DNA of 64,000 nucleotides. It comes from Gordionus sp. m RMFG-2023. Lineage: Eukaryota; Nematomorpha; Gordioida; Chordodea; Parachordodidae. Within the stretch, counting starts at the first letter, position 1. Each line of letters opens with the position of its first letter. Below, piece after piece: positions 48,901-61,000 of the stretch. Below the pieces are notes generated by a model. The model searched no databases and was not told the origin of the DNA. It saw only the letters and a program-made list of their open reading frames with translations. The stretch lies in contig NC_088775.1 in NCBI RefSeq assembly GCF_954871325.1, positions 80,577,561-80,641,560 on the forward strand, in the 5' to 3' direction. Position numbers and translations under genes: made by a program.

Positions 48901-51777
48901 CATGATCTTTTTAATTCAATACAATATTTTCATAAGGTTCCTGTTAAAAATCTAGGTATATTATATAAAATTATCTTGTGTGTAGTGTCAAATAATCACA
49001 TACAGTAAATTTTATTAGCCGTGCCGAAACTTATGGCGACTCAGGGCAAAAGCCTGATAAAAATTTCATTACTGTCAATATTCAAAGAATGATCAGATAA
49101 TCTGAGAGCGCAAATTCTCATCCCAACTATAAATGATGTTTATTCATTGAAACAAAGATTAATAAAATCTTGTCTATACAGATATAATAATATAACCTTA
49201 CAAAAAAAAACTAGATGATATCACTTTTTAAGGAAAGATTTATTATGCAGACAATACAGGAGGAAGCCTTAACTCTAAATCCAAATTTCAAAAAAAAGAA
49301 TGTGAAATGATTTTAAATTCTAGGAATATGCTGCACATGACAATGCCAACAATCATTTCTCAACTTTTCTATCCTGCACACAACCTCTTCTTCGAATGAA
49401 TGAAATCTTATTAACGGCGATATAATGGCGGCACCTAAAAAAACTATTTACTTAAGCTTTTTGATTTTTTCGAAATGAAAACTAAACACTAATTAAATTT
49501 TAATCATAAAAGAATAATGCGCTATAAACAAAAATATTTCAATTTTATATATCCTGGTCTTTTATGCAAAAGAGTATATTATGTCAGTCAATCTAACAAT
49601 GAAATTAAACAGGATCGTAGGTAAGTTTTTATTTACTTGATCAAGAGTGTTCTCCGGATGCCACACTAGTTGAAATCATTAAAGTAATCCTTAATACAGT
49701 GGATATATTTGGTAAGCCTTCTTTTAACCTATTAGTGTTAATATAGCATAAAATTTCAGATGGAGTTTTTATTGGATGCTTGTTTAACATATTCACTTTT
49801 AATTCTATTAATAGTAATGCTTTATAACGTATCCTAATTCTGTGAATAAAATATTTAATTAACAACATTTTTTTTCTTTAGCTCTCTTACAGTCGCATTA
49901 ATCAATTGTGGTAAATTGAATTAGAAATGATCTCTGAAGAGCTTTAACTGCTGGAAACGTTCCCCAACTATTTTTTGGTTTGATCTAATGCATTGAATAA
50001 TTCAATCTAATATTCTTTTTGTGGATCATGTATTGGCGTGTCATCTCCTTCGTAAGGAAATTGTTTTTGAACTTTCGGTCTACAAATTAATGTTTTTGAA
50101 GAAAAGCCCTTGCACTTCTAAACTCAATTCCGATATATACGCAAGCTCTTTTACTGAGTCAAGGGAATTCTGAAAGTCGTTTTCCTTAAACCCATCTAAA
50201 AAATCTAGCATAGTGTATTGGCCTTTTCCATGATCCATTATCATAACCTTGTCCACGACAATTTTTGTCTCTAATCCCAGATTTTTCTAAATAATATTAA
50301 CACTTACCTGGCCAGTACTGAAATCGAGGTTTGGAAGCTAACAAATAGCTCATATATTTTCAACGGAGTTTTTGTTAAGAACTACTTTATCATTTAACTA
50401 TGATCAATTGTACCAGGTGGCTTATGTAGCCTAACATACGGAAAAATATATTGCGTAGGTATTGATTATGAATTTCACTATTATTAATGTGGTCGATTAA
50501 TATTATTAATTTCGATAAAAGAATTGAATTTTATAACTGAAAAATAAATGAAGTTTTTTTTCCTAATTAAATATGAATCAAATTTTTTTTATAATACACA
50601 TGACTTGCCAAACCTTTTTTCCAATACAAGAATTTTTTACAAAAAATTAATAATAATTCCTTGTTTGTATGTAAAATATACAAAAAAATTCTTATTTTTC
50701 AAGAGGCTAAAAATATTTGAGTTTCTTGGCACCTCCATCCCCGCCCTGAATAGTATTACGATATAATTCGATCAATAGATATATTAATGATAAAATAAGT
50801 CATTCCTAAATAAAGACCTTAGTTATTATTCCAAAATAAAAAGAATGTCAAAGTCTGTTTCAGTTCATTATCATTTATTTATAATGTGATTATTGCATAA
50901 CATCATCCATATCGTTAATTTACATCAATCAATCATAATATTTATTAGTTATTACATAATTATATAATATTGTAAAACCTTGAAAACTTAATTATATTAA
51001 TTAATGAGTCATTCAAAGGATATGCTCAACTTATTATTTATAATTTTGTCAAACCAGTAGCATTGTAGGGTATGTGGAGGGGCTCAAGCTCCCTAATTTT
51101 TTAAACATGATTTTTCTTTCTTTTTGCAAATTTTTGGAGAAATTCCTTTTTTTTATGTCAATTTTTGAAATTTTTAAAACCATTTCAAGATGCCTAAAGT
51201 TTAAAAAAAAATTATTAAAAATTAATGGCTGTCTCATAACTTTTTGTAAAATACCGGAAATTCTAATATTAGTCATTTCAACTTTTCATATATATATTTG
51301 GTTACCTTTCAACTCTTGATCATACCCTTGAGTAAAATAGGTGTATGCTTTAGCCGCCCTTTCTGGTGTCTTTAAAAGTCCGTCTCTGTTGGGATCTTCT
51401 CCGAGCGTTAGCAACAATTTCTTGAATACGTCGGATAAATCATCTTTGGTCAAAGATTCTCTCCGCTTAATCCTAACATGGTTATCAAATATTTCTCTTT
51501 TGACCTGTCTATCTTCTGGGCTATTGTATCTGAGTCTGTCTTCTTCTGGTATACCCCCATTTTGGGAATAATTTTTTGAGAGTTTATCTAAATTTGGAAC
51601 GTCGAGGATGCTAATATTCGTATTGCTATAATGGCATGAGTCGCTATTAGTAATGGAGTCTAGCTTTGTTAAATCGTAGCTTTTCTCGTGAGAATCAATT
51701 GAGGTAAACACGATCCCGTTTGCATTTTCGAAGTTCGGATCTATTTCTTTGTTCAATATAGGCATGCTACCTTTCAT
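42470..51777 (-). CDS. GCH1: GTP cyclohydrolase I, 6 exons
   Basis: Makes dihydroneopterin triphosphate from GTP, first step of tetrahydrobiopterin synthesis; the family forms cytosolic decamers. Exons on the minus strand: 51777-51306, 47400-47291, 44969-44914, 44852-44821, 44706-44622, 42596-42470. All GT-AG, in phase, 293 codons plus stop (human 250). Residues 1-120 are a variable Ser/Asn-rich extension; the catalytic part begins [20 protein letters not shown]. Zinc ligands and active site are present: [11 protein letters not shown] (Cys, His) and [11 protein letters not shown] (second Cys), also [20 protein letters not shown] and QERLTKQIA. The start is the first ATG of the long open exon. 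Intron 1 is 3.9 kb and holds a hAT relic. A duplicated version of exon 6 lies upstream of the normal one (42852-42750). Confidence 0.95.
42750..42852 (-). other. Duplicate terminal exon 6' of GCH1, ends early
   Basis: Preceded by an intact acceptor (ttcttag) and in the same phase as exon 6. It reads [18 protein letters not shown], then [15 protein letters not shown] and a stop, whereas exon 6 continues [14 protein letters not shown]. The zinc cysteine and most of the active-site region are kept; the last nine or so residues are lost. It is either a decaying copy or an alternative terminal exon. Conservation up to GEFRK and the changes just before the stop argue for relaxed constraint on the tail only. 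Confidence 0.7.
43411..43907. mobile_element. About 0.5-kb hAT-type MITE, compound
   Basis: Ends tagagacctgcagaggtgcc and the inverse of cagagatctgcagaggcacc. Several GC tracts lie inside (ccccgtccgggt, gctcggcccgg, cgggccgggccg). A second end-like sequence gagatctgcaggccca at 43644 suggests one MITE inserted in or fused to another. Located in intron 5 of GCH1. Confidence 0.7.
45830..46195. mobile_element. 366-bp foldback MITE in GCH1 intron 2
   Basis: Ends ttagcggcaacgtgtttttt and the inverse of ttaacggcaatatgtttttt. The two arms pair over most of their length (about 170 bp each, e.g. ggaatacctac against gtaggtattct) round a centre near 46010. Confidence 0.7.
46196..47290 (-). other. Rest of GCH1 intron 2, with C-runs
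   Basis: Holds long C homopolymers at about 46787-46803 and 46978-46998. Otherwise A+T-rich with no recognised element. Confidence 0.45.
47401..49639 (-). other. First part (3' side) of GCH1 intron 1
   Basis: Contains a minisatellite at 47721-47855 (annotated separately) and a G-run at about 48239-48252. No coding signal recognised. Confidence 0.4.
47721..47855. repeat. 15-bp minisatellite in GCH1 intron 1
   Basis: Five nearly exact tandem copies of ataaagaatgccttt, edged by diverged tttatagag(a) units. It belongs to the same family as the larger array at 62040-62475. Confidence 0.85.
49640..50290 (-). pseudogene. hAT transposase fragment (ZMYM/TTF-finger group) in GCH1 intron 1
   Basis: Minus-strand pieces [11 protein letters not shown] (near 50270-50230) and [16 protein letters not shown] plus TSVASGEHS (49720-49645) are hallmark blocks of the hAT group that includes ZMYM1-like transposase genes ([21 protein letters not shown]). 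Middle parts are broken by stops. No ends were identified. Confidence 0.7.
50291..51305 (-). other. 5' part of GCH1 intron 1, nothing recognised
   Basis: A+T-rich, ending (on the minus strand start side) with donor gtaacc after exon 1. Short open frames here are low in complexity. Confidence 0.4.
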
Positions 51778-53062
51778 TTTTTTAAATTTTTTTTAATATC
51801 AAAGTCATTATTTTTGGTTATGAATAATATAATATATTTACAATATAAATATAAAAAATTAAGTGCAACTAACATGATGAAATAAAAAAATTATTTACCT
51901 TTTATTAAGTAAAAAAAAAGGCAAGAGGGAAATATTTTGTAAAAATAATAAATAAAAGCAAAAATCTATTTTATTTTTTTTAAAATTGCAAATTGAAATG
52001 TTAATATTATTTATTAGATGAAGGTAAAAGTTTTATATTATTTTAAAAGTTTACTTTTTTACTTTTTAAAAAAATTTTAAAATTTATTTAAATAAATTTG
52101 TAAATGTTAAAAAAAAATTCTGTGAGTGTAATATAAAAAATAAATAGTAAGAAAATACCGGATCTGCTAAAATAAAAAATATCGAAAAATTAGAAGAAAA
52201 AAAAACTAGTTATTTTACTGCTATAAAATACTAACTCCCTTTTAAACATTTTTCTTTCAACATAATTAAAATGTCTAAAGCCAAGGTTATTAATTTCTTT
52301 TAAGATTTGTTATAATATTAATTACAAGTGTATTAATTAGCCATAAATTATTTTATTTTTCAAATTAAACCGTAAATTATTATTTTTTATTAAAATTTAT
52401 AATTTAAAAAATTTAATCTTGACTTTGAATTGAATGCCGATAAAAGGAACACATTTAATAGCCTTCAGAAAACTTTGATTTATATAAAATTATTTTTACC
52501 TGATTAAAATTGAAATTTTCCACCAATTTATGGAATTCAATTATGTGACCAATACTTTGACATTTAAAAAAAAATAAACTTTTCAAATTTTGAGATATTA
52601 TGATGTTTTATTTCTTAAATCTATAACAATGGCCTCAAGCCTTTGCCTCCTAACCTCAATCTTTTAAATTAAAACCCGATGCCTTCCCCGATCTTAAGTA
52701 TTGGTCGTTCTTGGAATGTGCTAACTTTAATTTATATTAATTAATTTGGTTTGATAATTGATTCTATAAAATCGTCCAATAACCTTTAAAAATAAAGGGG
52801 GTGGGCTAAAACTTTTATTACGGCTACGTCTGACCTTAATTAGGATTCATCCTGATCAAGCTGTTTACAGCCCTGGTTTTTAAAAATCATTGCCATTTTA
52901 CTGACTTCTCCGGAAATTTAATATTATTGTTTAAGGCGCAAATTTTTTTTCAGTTGTTATTTTTTTAAATATATTTTAGCTTCTGGTTTGCTATTACCAT
53001 CTTTGTTAATTTCAAATAATATATCAAATTTATAAAGTTGCCCTGATAAGATATATATAAGG
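51778..53062. other. Upstream region of GCH1, nothing recognised
   Basis: Very A+T-rich stretch with many A and T runs. Would contain the GCH1 promoter, but no motif stands out. Confidence 0.4.
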
Positions 53063-53245
53063 CAGGGGTGTCATTAGCCTTTACAATTTCAGCGGGTTAA
53101 AAAAATTTTTAAAAAAATTATTTTTAAAATGACCTTTTTGGCTAACATTTTCCAAATGACTTTTTTTAGAAGTAAATTTTTTTTCAGGGGGGGGGGCCCA
53201 TCAAATTTTAGTCCCTGCCCCCCCCCCCCCCTTGTGACGTTCCTG
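53063..53245. mobile_element. 183-bp MITE with G- and C-runs
   Basis: Ends caggggtgtca and the inverse of caggaacgtca. Flanks atataagg (53055-53062) and atataagt (53246-53253) match at 7 of 8 positions, consistent with a hAT target duplication. Inside are a G-run (about 53186-53195) and a C-run (about 53219-53231). Confidence 0.65.
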
Positions 53246-53691
53246 ATATAAGTAAAATGAGAGTCAATTATAAAAAAAAAATTTATATTTGAGTGTATTA
53301 GATTTAGTTTCAGAAATTTCGGATCTAGTTACCGAATAACGTTGTAATGCCCCTACAGGATATTTATTATACACGGTCTTGAGAATTTACTTCAGAAGTA
53401 TCCGTCCCTATTGTTTTATAAATTTCTGAACCTCTGAAGAAAATTAATAAAAAGTCTGGCTTATTTTTAAATTTGCAAAAAAGCCCATAAAATTTTTTCA
53501 AGCTGATAAAAAATAATAATAAAGAAGATGCTGTTAATCCATATATCTCTTTTGATTTAATAAATTAATTCTAAAAAATATGAGATTATTAAATTATATC
53601 ATTCAATAAATAAATATTCTGTATCAGTGCATCTCTGATAAAATGGGAATCCTTCCTTATATTCATATATAAGAATAATGATATTAATTCT

Positions 53692-53949
53692 TTAAAATAT
53701 TACAGTATCTTCTTCTAGATTATTGCAAATTCTTTTAGATTTTTCCAGTAATGTTTTCAATTTTTTATATGCTAGTTTTTCTTTTGAAGATTGTATATAT
53801 TCATTTACAAGGTTTTTGTTTTCAATTAAATCTAATTTTAGGTTTTTGGATTGTAAAGCCTTATAATTTATTAACATCTCATTTGCATGCCCAATATCTT
53901 TCCTATCACTTTTAATAGAGAATGATATGGGTTCAATATTCGATTATAT
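53692..53949 (-). CDS. Candidate coding exon, helical lysine-rich protein
   Basis: An open minus-strand frame of about 82 codons from 53940 to the stop at 53692, with an ATG at 53877. It contains NIEPISFSIKSDRKDIGHAN, then LQSKNLKLDLIENKNL and KLAYKKLKTLLEKSKRIC. The composition is protein-like (regular Leu/Lys spacing as in a coiled coil) rather than a simple A+T frame. It could be a last exon or a small gene. No family is recognised and no clear acceptor precedes it. Confidence 0.3.
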
Positions 53950-55085
53950 ATTGATAATAAAAAATAAACTTAAAATATGGTAATTTTATTATAGATTTAA
54001 ATATGTATTAAAGAGTATATAATATTAAAATAAAATATATTAAGATATTAATGCAAAGGAGTGGTAGTCACTAACATTTGGAATATGCTGTGATTGTTAT
54101 TCCAAATTTTTTTTAGAAGATAACCACATAAAACGCTTTATCATAGCAACTATGTTTAGCGGTATCATTCTATCTCGCCATAACCTTAAGCGTGGATTTT
54201 AGGTACCATTCAAAAACTTCCCGTTGAATCGAGATTTTATTGCCTTCAATCGCTTATATGAAAGTGTAAGCATTATCATCAACCTCAAATTATGTTGACC
54301 AGTTCTGCATTATTAAGTTGCTCTCATATGTAATTTTTAAAACCCAACGTAAATATAATCTGGGTTATCAATATTTATGATCCTATCCCATTTGGAGAAA
54401 AATTGTAGATATTTGACTAAGTGTGACGATAGCGGGGGACAATGGTCACAGTTAAAGTAGTACCACGCTAACTGCTTGGCGGCTAAAATATAGCACCCTA
54501 TGTTCGAGCTTTCCTAACAATTTCTTGAACTCTACAAAGGTAACAAAATTTGAGAATTCAAAACATTGGGAGAAAGTCTCCCTATTCTACTTTGATGTGG
54601 TCATAAGTATTCTAATGGGGGTGTTCCTTCAGGTGGAGGCAAGTAGCCATAGATATTTAGAATAATTATAACTCCAAACTATATCTTCGATATCCATTCT
54701 TTTTAAACCATTTATACAGGATGGCAGATCCCTCTTGCTTTATTTTCTTTGTCTATTGTATTTGTCTTATCAGTTAAATTGATAATGATAATAAATACAA
54801 AAAAATAGCTAGGATAAGATTTTTCGTTTTAAATAATCCCCACTTGTGGTGTGATCAAACACTCCCGCAGACTCGCACCAAAATGGACCCCAATTTCAAA
54901 ATATTTAGGGATCTCGCCCCAAGTTTTTCAAATGGGCTTCCAAAAATGATATTTCATATCGATATCCTCATAAATATTTTGAAAAAAAATTAAAACTAAT
55001 CTCTGACTTAGCAAAATTTTATTTTATTTATAATCCATAACTCATAATTTGCAAGTCTATAATATTCGCACAGCATGTGCATTTT
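53950..55085. other. Intergenic, nothing recognised
   Basis: Slightly less A+T-rich from 54060 to 54720 but without a convincing frame on either strand. Confidence 0.35.
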
Positions 55086-55240
55086 GTTTTTGACGCTGCT
55101 TATAGCTATTGCAACTGCAGAGGGCAGTTTCTCAAAATTAAAGATAATAAAGAATTATTTAGTAACTCAATTTAACAAATGAGAGTAAAGGATTTCTCTA
55201 TTATTAAAATATGATTGCTGAAAAATATTCTATGTGATCG
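55086..55240 (+). pseudogene. hAT dimerisation-domain fragment
   Basis: Plus strand reads AIATAEGSFSKLKIIKNYL followed by a stop after TQFNK and more of the same family beyond (RVKDFSII). This is the SVASGERSFSKLKLIK block of the ZMYM-type hAT group, the same group as 49640-50290. Confidence 0.65.
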
Positions 55241-55994
55241 AAGGGTGGCTGATATTTTTTCTAAATAAATTTTCATATCTACTAATATATATTATTTGTA
55301 ATTTATTTGGTGCAATTATGTCATTTGTATGAATAGCTTCCTATTTTATTTTTCCTTACAGGGCAAAAAGTATTTAATAAAGTATGAGAAGAAAAATTAA
55401 AAATCAAACAAGTGAAAATTTTATTCCCATATTTGTTTTGTTTTCGATTTACTTTATACCATATGTGTAACCATCTTTTAGCAAAATATTCCATAGAAGG
55501 ATCTAAAATTGCTATATACGCATCTTAATGATTTAATTATTTGAGTGGGCAACTTTAGCTACTTTCTAGAATGTATGCTAAAAAATTATGGAGATGGAAC
55601 TTATAATAATCAATGGATCTTAGATTTTGCAGCGCCCCTATGATCCACATGCATCTGGCATAGTAACAAACCCTATGACATTTGTAAAGACGTTGTTTTG
55701 TTCTCTATGATAGATAATATTGTCTTCTAGATAAACGGCAATTTTTTTGCTTTATTTTTGCACAAAGATGCACTACGATGTTGATATCGATATATGTATG
55801 GTCTTTCCTATGATTAAACCAAAAATTGTGCGCCTAAGGAAAAATGTTCGTTAGAGGAGAGGGGGTGGAGGGGGGGTGGCAAATATTTAAGTGTGTTTCT
55901 CTCAATTACATATGTTATAAATATAGCTATTAATAAAGGATTGATATTTGCAAACTAGTCTAATAAATATTTTTTAATTCTTAATGGAGAGCGG
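55241..55994. other. Intergenic, nothing recognised
   Basis: Contains a short G-rich run near 55859-55877. No gene or repeat identified. Confidence 0.35.
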
Positions 55995-56215
55995 TAGGAT
56001 TGGCCTGTCAGCCCACGGGCTGGGCTAGTGGTAAGAGGATTCTGGTAACATTATTAATAGAATATATAAACCGAGCTCGGGATCCAAAAGATATTAATTT
56101 TATATTTCTGTTAGGATACAAACTCGTTTAGGCTGTGATATAGTTGTTTTTATTGTATGTAGAATGTATTTTTATAAAAGGTGCATTAATAAAAAAAAAT
56201 AAAGAATAAAATACA
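55995..56215 (+). mobile_element. tRNA-derived SINE-like copy
   Basis: ggctagtggtaagaggatt (56022-56041) resembles an RNA polymerase III A box within a tRNA-like start, and gagctcgggatcc (56083-56095) a B box at about tRNA spacing. The copy ends in an A-rich tail (aataaaaaaaaataaag near 56190). Folding as a real tRNA is not supported. Confidence 0.5.
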
Positions 56216-57200
56216 TGTCACTACTAAATTTCAGATTAAATATATAAATCCATTTGAAATAAAAAGGGGATGATATATAAAATTTGAGGGTAATTTTTTT
56301 TAAAAATTTGTCACTTGCTCCTTATATTTTAAATGTTAGTTAAGAGTAGGAACACTCGAGATATGTTTACATGTCAAACCGAGATCTCTAAGTGATATCC
56401 ATAAGTTATATGGCACTTTAATTTAATGATAATTTAAATAAATCAATGCCCAAATTCATAAAAATATAATTTTAAATATTTTTGATAGTAAACACCAAAA
56501 AGTCTTAAAAATTAAAAAAATATAGTGTAAGATTAAAAACAAAGCAAAAGCTATTTTTTTTTAAATCAAAAGTAAAACACAAGTTTCAAATACTTTATTT
56601 TTTTTTATTTCCTACTTAGTAGTTTTGGTATATTTTATTTCATTTATCAATTTTATTTTCCACGAAATCTCAAATAAATTTAAGAAGATTAAAAATATTT
56701 TTTTAATTTATCAAAAAGTAATTAAAATTTAAAAAATACTAAAAACACTGAGATTCTACTTAAAAACTAAAAAGTTTCATTCTATAATTTGGGAACACTT
56801 TAAATATCATATCATAACTAACGTGCTTATAAAAACTCATTAAAAATAATATCGTTTTATTAGATATTTAAAAAAAAATACAAATTTAAATATGCTTAGC
56901 TAGGATTTTGCTAAATGGAATGGGGGGTGGGGTTCAACATAAATGTTATTGGAGGTCTTTAGGTATACTTATTGCAGGTCTTTGGTTATGTTAGATTTTT
57001 AAAAGAATTTTTATAGGGCTGAAACTCCAAACCTTTGGAACCTCCGCGATTTTGTACCCTTTGTTATAATTATTTCAATAAAAAATATCCGATACTATTC
57101 AACAAATATAGTAAATATATTACTTTACCAAAATTTGTCATGATCAATGTTCATTGTACACATTCTAGGATATGAGGTATCTAGCTCTTAACATATTTCA
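56216..57200. other. Intergenic, nothing recognised
   Basis: A+T-rich with no recognised element. Confidence 0.35.
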
Positions 57201-57640
57201 ACTAGAGCTGTTCCCTCATCCAGTGGTTATAATTTTAACCATTTGAAAGACCAAACTATAATTACCACAAAAATAATATAATGTCGAAATTCACAGTATG
57301 CAAATTTCCAATTTTTAGACAATTTGTTTAATTTTTTTTTAAATATCCTACCATTCATGGGTGTACAGTTTGTTTCAAATTATTTAAGGGGGTATTAAAT
57401 TTATGGTATAAATTAAATTATTTTTTAAATATTAATAATATTTGTTAATTAAAATTCGATAAAAAGGAAATTTTATTTTATTTAAATTTATCCATTATTA
57501 AATGTTGAGCCGAGTTTTATATTGGTTTTTCTTCTAATCTTTTAAATATTAAACATAAAGTTTTATATTTTTATATTAAAAATTTTGTGAAAAATCTTGT
57601 AAGTCATATTAATATTCATTAAAAAATAGTTTTCGATATT

Positions 57641-57880
57641 ATGGATTTAGAGATCATAGAAGAAGAAGTCGAATTTCCATTTCCATCATACAAAAAATAT
57701 TTTAAACTTCTAAAAGATGTTGATCCAAATGATCAAACAAATTTAAGTGCAAAATGCCTTTTGTGTTTATGTAAAAGTATTTCATTTCCAAAAGTGAGCA
57801 GCTCCAATCTAAAAAAGTATTTAAAAGTAAAAAATTTTAGTTTACGAAATGATAACTATATTTTTTTTATTTTGGAATAA
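57641..57880 (+). pseudogene. BED-finger-like start of a hAT transposase
   Basis: 79-codon frame with KCLLCLCKSISFPKVSSSNLKK, matching the CxxC ... SSNLKKHL layout of BED zinc fingers in hAT transposases, but the closing His/Cys pair is not clear. The expected core does not follow; about 400 bp on comes the repeat at 58250-58400, which may be the element's right end. Confidence 0.45.
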
Positions 57881-58249
57881 TTTTTTTTTAAATGGTTATA
57901 ATTATTTTTGGACAATTCATTATTATGATGCTTTTATAAATATATTTTAATATTTATTTTAATTTTCTCATTACTTGTTCAACCTCCTTTTTTATACCTG
58001 AATTATAAAATATCTTTAAAAAATACAATATCCCGCTTCCCTCTAGTGTTCCTATGGAGCTCTTATTTAGTATTGCAAAACAGGTCTTAGGCGAGAGGCG
58101 TGGATGTTTGTTAGATTCTATATAAAATTTATTACTTTTAAAAGCTAATAAAATATTATAAATATTTTGATAGATCATTTAATATAAATAAAACTTTTTG
58201 ATAAAAAAATATGATTTTGTTTCGTGTACCTTCTAAAAAAAATGAAAAT

Positions 58250-58402
58250 CAAAGGAGCCGTTATGGAGTGGCACTCCATTACTTGGAGCGAGAGCTAGCT
58301 CCTTTTAAAAATGTAGTAGTGGGATCGGGAGCTAGCTCCTTTTGAGAAGGTAGGAGCGGAAGAGGGAGCTAGCTACCTTTAAAAAGGAACGTTAACAACT
58401 CT
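58250..58402. repeat. Three repeats of ggagctagctcc in a probable transposon end
   Basis: The self-complementary 12-mer ggagctagctcc (or one-base variants) occurs three times about 50 bp apart, each followed by t(t)ttt and preceded by a g(g)agcg-type stretch. The block ends aaaggaacgttaacaactctg, like a hAT terminal inverted repeat. Confidence 0.55.
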
Positions 58403-59690
58403 GCATATCTAGTATAAGTATCACATCATTATTAAACTTAAAAATAATCAATATTTGGACCATACCATAGGCGTAGTCAGGGGGGGGGGCAAGGGGAAAT
58501 TCCCCCCCCCTTCAGAAATTTATCACTTTTTGTAAATATCATTTTTAGCTAATAAAAAATATACCCCTTAGTCCTCCCCCACTCCCTGACCCTCAAATAT
58601 GTATGCATATATCTTAAATAATAATTTGAAAGAAAGAATGTAAAAGTTGATATTTTTTTATAAAACTATTCATCATAATTTATAGATTTTTGGGAAAATA
58701 AATTTATAAATATATAAAATGAACCAAAAATGTTTTTTAATAAATGGAATATAAGCCAAAGATAAGTCTTAAGACAGAAGTGAAATGTATTATAATTATT
58801 AATAATAGATCCATAAAATTACTAAATAATATAATATATCAAATTTATTTTTTTATAAAGTGAGTAATTTTAATTTATTTATCTTAATAAAAGTAAAATA
58901 ATTATAAAACTATTGATAAAATTAAATCATAAATTAAAAAAATATTAAAGCACAATACAAACAGTGGAATATTATATGTCGTAGATTTACAGTATATCTA
59001 ATTATCAAATGACAATCAAGTAATTTTTACCAATATAGCGAATTATATATTTTACAAAAAACTATAAAATATTGATAAGGACATCAGAAAATATCTTAAG
59101 ACATTGTGGGATAAATAATATGAAGATTAAATTTTAATATCATTTTTACTTAAAATAAATAGATGGCGGTAAATAATTGAATGCAAATTGTTGCTATATT
59201 TAATATCAAGAGCATTGATTAGTAAAATTTATTAAATTATTAACTGTAATATATTCTCTAACTGTCAAATATGTCAGTAAAAGTGCAATTTTACCTAGTA
59301 TTTTATAACTAATTCTATATAATAGAGTAAAATCAACTATATGTATACATACTTACTTCTTTTTATTAATATGTTGATATGTTAAGTTTTAAAGAATAAA
59401 AATAAATAAACAAAGAAAATAAAATATACTTTACGGTCTGATTTTTATTTTATTTATGATATATCAATTAACTTAATTGTTTAGTTATTATTTTGTTAAC
59501 ACTTTAAGCGACTAACTGAAAATTGTTACCATTCAATGATTGATTTTATATTATATATAAAGGATTGTAAAAAAGAAACATAGCACAAAAAAATGTGACC
59601 CTGGATATTGTTATTGAATTAAATGATCTATCTAATAAAACATTTTTATATCCCAGTTTTCTCACCTACATTTCATAATACGAACCTCAA
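58403..59690. other. Intergenic, with a G/C-run MITE end
   Basis: At 58470-58520 ggcgtagtcag, a G-run, and a facing C-run form the left end of a MITE-like repeat whose right end is not found. The rest is A+T-rich with nothing recognised. Confidence 0.4.
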
Positions 59691-61000
59691 TTAAGCGTTT
59701 TACCATTTGATAAAAATTCCCAAGCACCTTGAAGGTTCTTTTCAATTTTCATCAAACTCTGATCATGCTCCTATTATTTATTATTGGAGGTAGAAATTGC
59801 AATAAAAAAATTCCGCTAGAAAACTTAATGGGATTTCACCTACTTCAAGACTTAAATGAACCTTCCAAAATAAGAAGTAGGAGTTTATTGGTCAATACAA
59901 CCATTATATGGAATAGAATTCTAATGGTGAAAAACTTAAAACAGGTTATTAATTGATATTATTAGGTGCTAAATTAACTGCACTTAAAAAAACATAATGG
60001 ATAAATACACCCTATTGGTTTAGTCTTTCATAGAATTGAATCAAATATAATCTGCTTCCGGATTAAAGATAGCCTAGCTACCTCTTTGCATCCCTATCAA
60101 ATAAGTCTCGAGGTGAAAAGTAGTTGTAAAGGTACTTCTCACGGCAAGAAAATTACCAGAACAATATTTTAGATAAGCTTGATTTTAACAATTCATTTAA
60201 CTCTACAAAGCGGTTGCTTCGTATCTTGTTTCATAAAGGAGTTTTCTGTATATTGAACATCACAATTAAGAATTGCAGGAATCTAACCTTCAATATAACT
60301 ATGACTCTTATATTATTCAATCATGGGAAGATTATCTTAAAAGGCGATTCGCTAGGACCCACCCTTATTTGTTTATGCATGCAAAAGATTTTACGGGATC
60401 CTAACAACAAATTCGACCAATCACCAAATGTATGATCACCTAACGATAACGCTCTGGCTATCGCCTGGCAAAACATTTACATTTATAAAATCCCAGATAT
60501 AATTAAAAGTTTGGAGTCTCTCATTGGCCTCTTCTAAATAATTGCTAAATATTTCTAATTTCCCAATTGTCTCTCGACTTTCATTCACATCCAATACTTG
60601 CGGGAATCTGTTTCACTTGGCCTCACCATCTAGAGGAATTATTACCACTCTGAATTTAATCAACAATTTTTTATCATTCCTAACTGAACACCCATATTTC
60701 ATAATTAAAATTTCCTTTCTAATCCCTAAAATTACATATGGTTTTCGGTCATCTCCCTATTTATTTAAACAATGTCATTCTTCCTTCTCGAGACTAAATT
60801 CCTACTTTGGAAAATTTTTAACCTTAAATTTTTACCATTCGCTTGGCAACTTCCACTCTTCTGAGGAAGTTGGCATCGGCATTGGTTCCCAAAACCATCG
60901 CTTTTGTTGCCTTCATTTCTTGCGGTTGCCATATGACCCAATTATTCACGATCTTTAGCTGAAGATATAAATTTCTGTGTAGGTTGATAACAAGTTGGAA
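59691..61000 (+). pseudogene. Non-LTR (LINE-type) reverse transcriptase remnant
   Basis: A GC-richer block. The plus strand holds ILKGDSLGPTLICLCMQKIL (60335-60395), which matches the QGDPLGPLLFCLAI motif of LINE-type reverse transcriptases. ITLWLSPGKTFTFIKS follows where the catalytic Asp-Asp loop is expected (the DD pair itself seems lost), then LASPSRGIITTLNLINNF and, near the end, SSEEVGIGIGSQNHRF, resembling the ...GGLGIRS... region. Frames change several times. The endonuclease part is not recognised. Confidence 0.6.

Noticed and set aside
50548-50766. 72-codon frame in GCH1 intron 1
   Set aside because: Low-complexity A+T frame within an intron, no splice context.
51074-51319. 81-codon plus-strand frame before GCH1 exon 1
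   Set aside because: Lies in intron 1 and runs antisense into the exon; Phe/Lys-rich without a motif.
56000-56100. tRNA gene
   Set aside because: A- and B-box-like blocks are present, but the stems do not pair as a cloverleaf and an A-rich tail follows; SINE-like is the better call.
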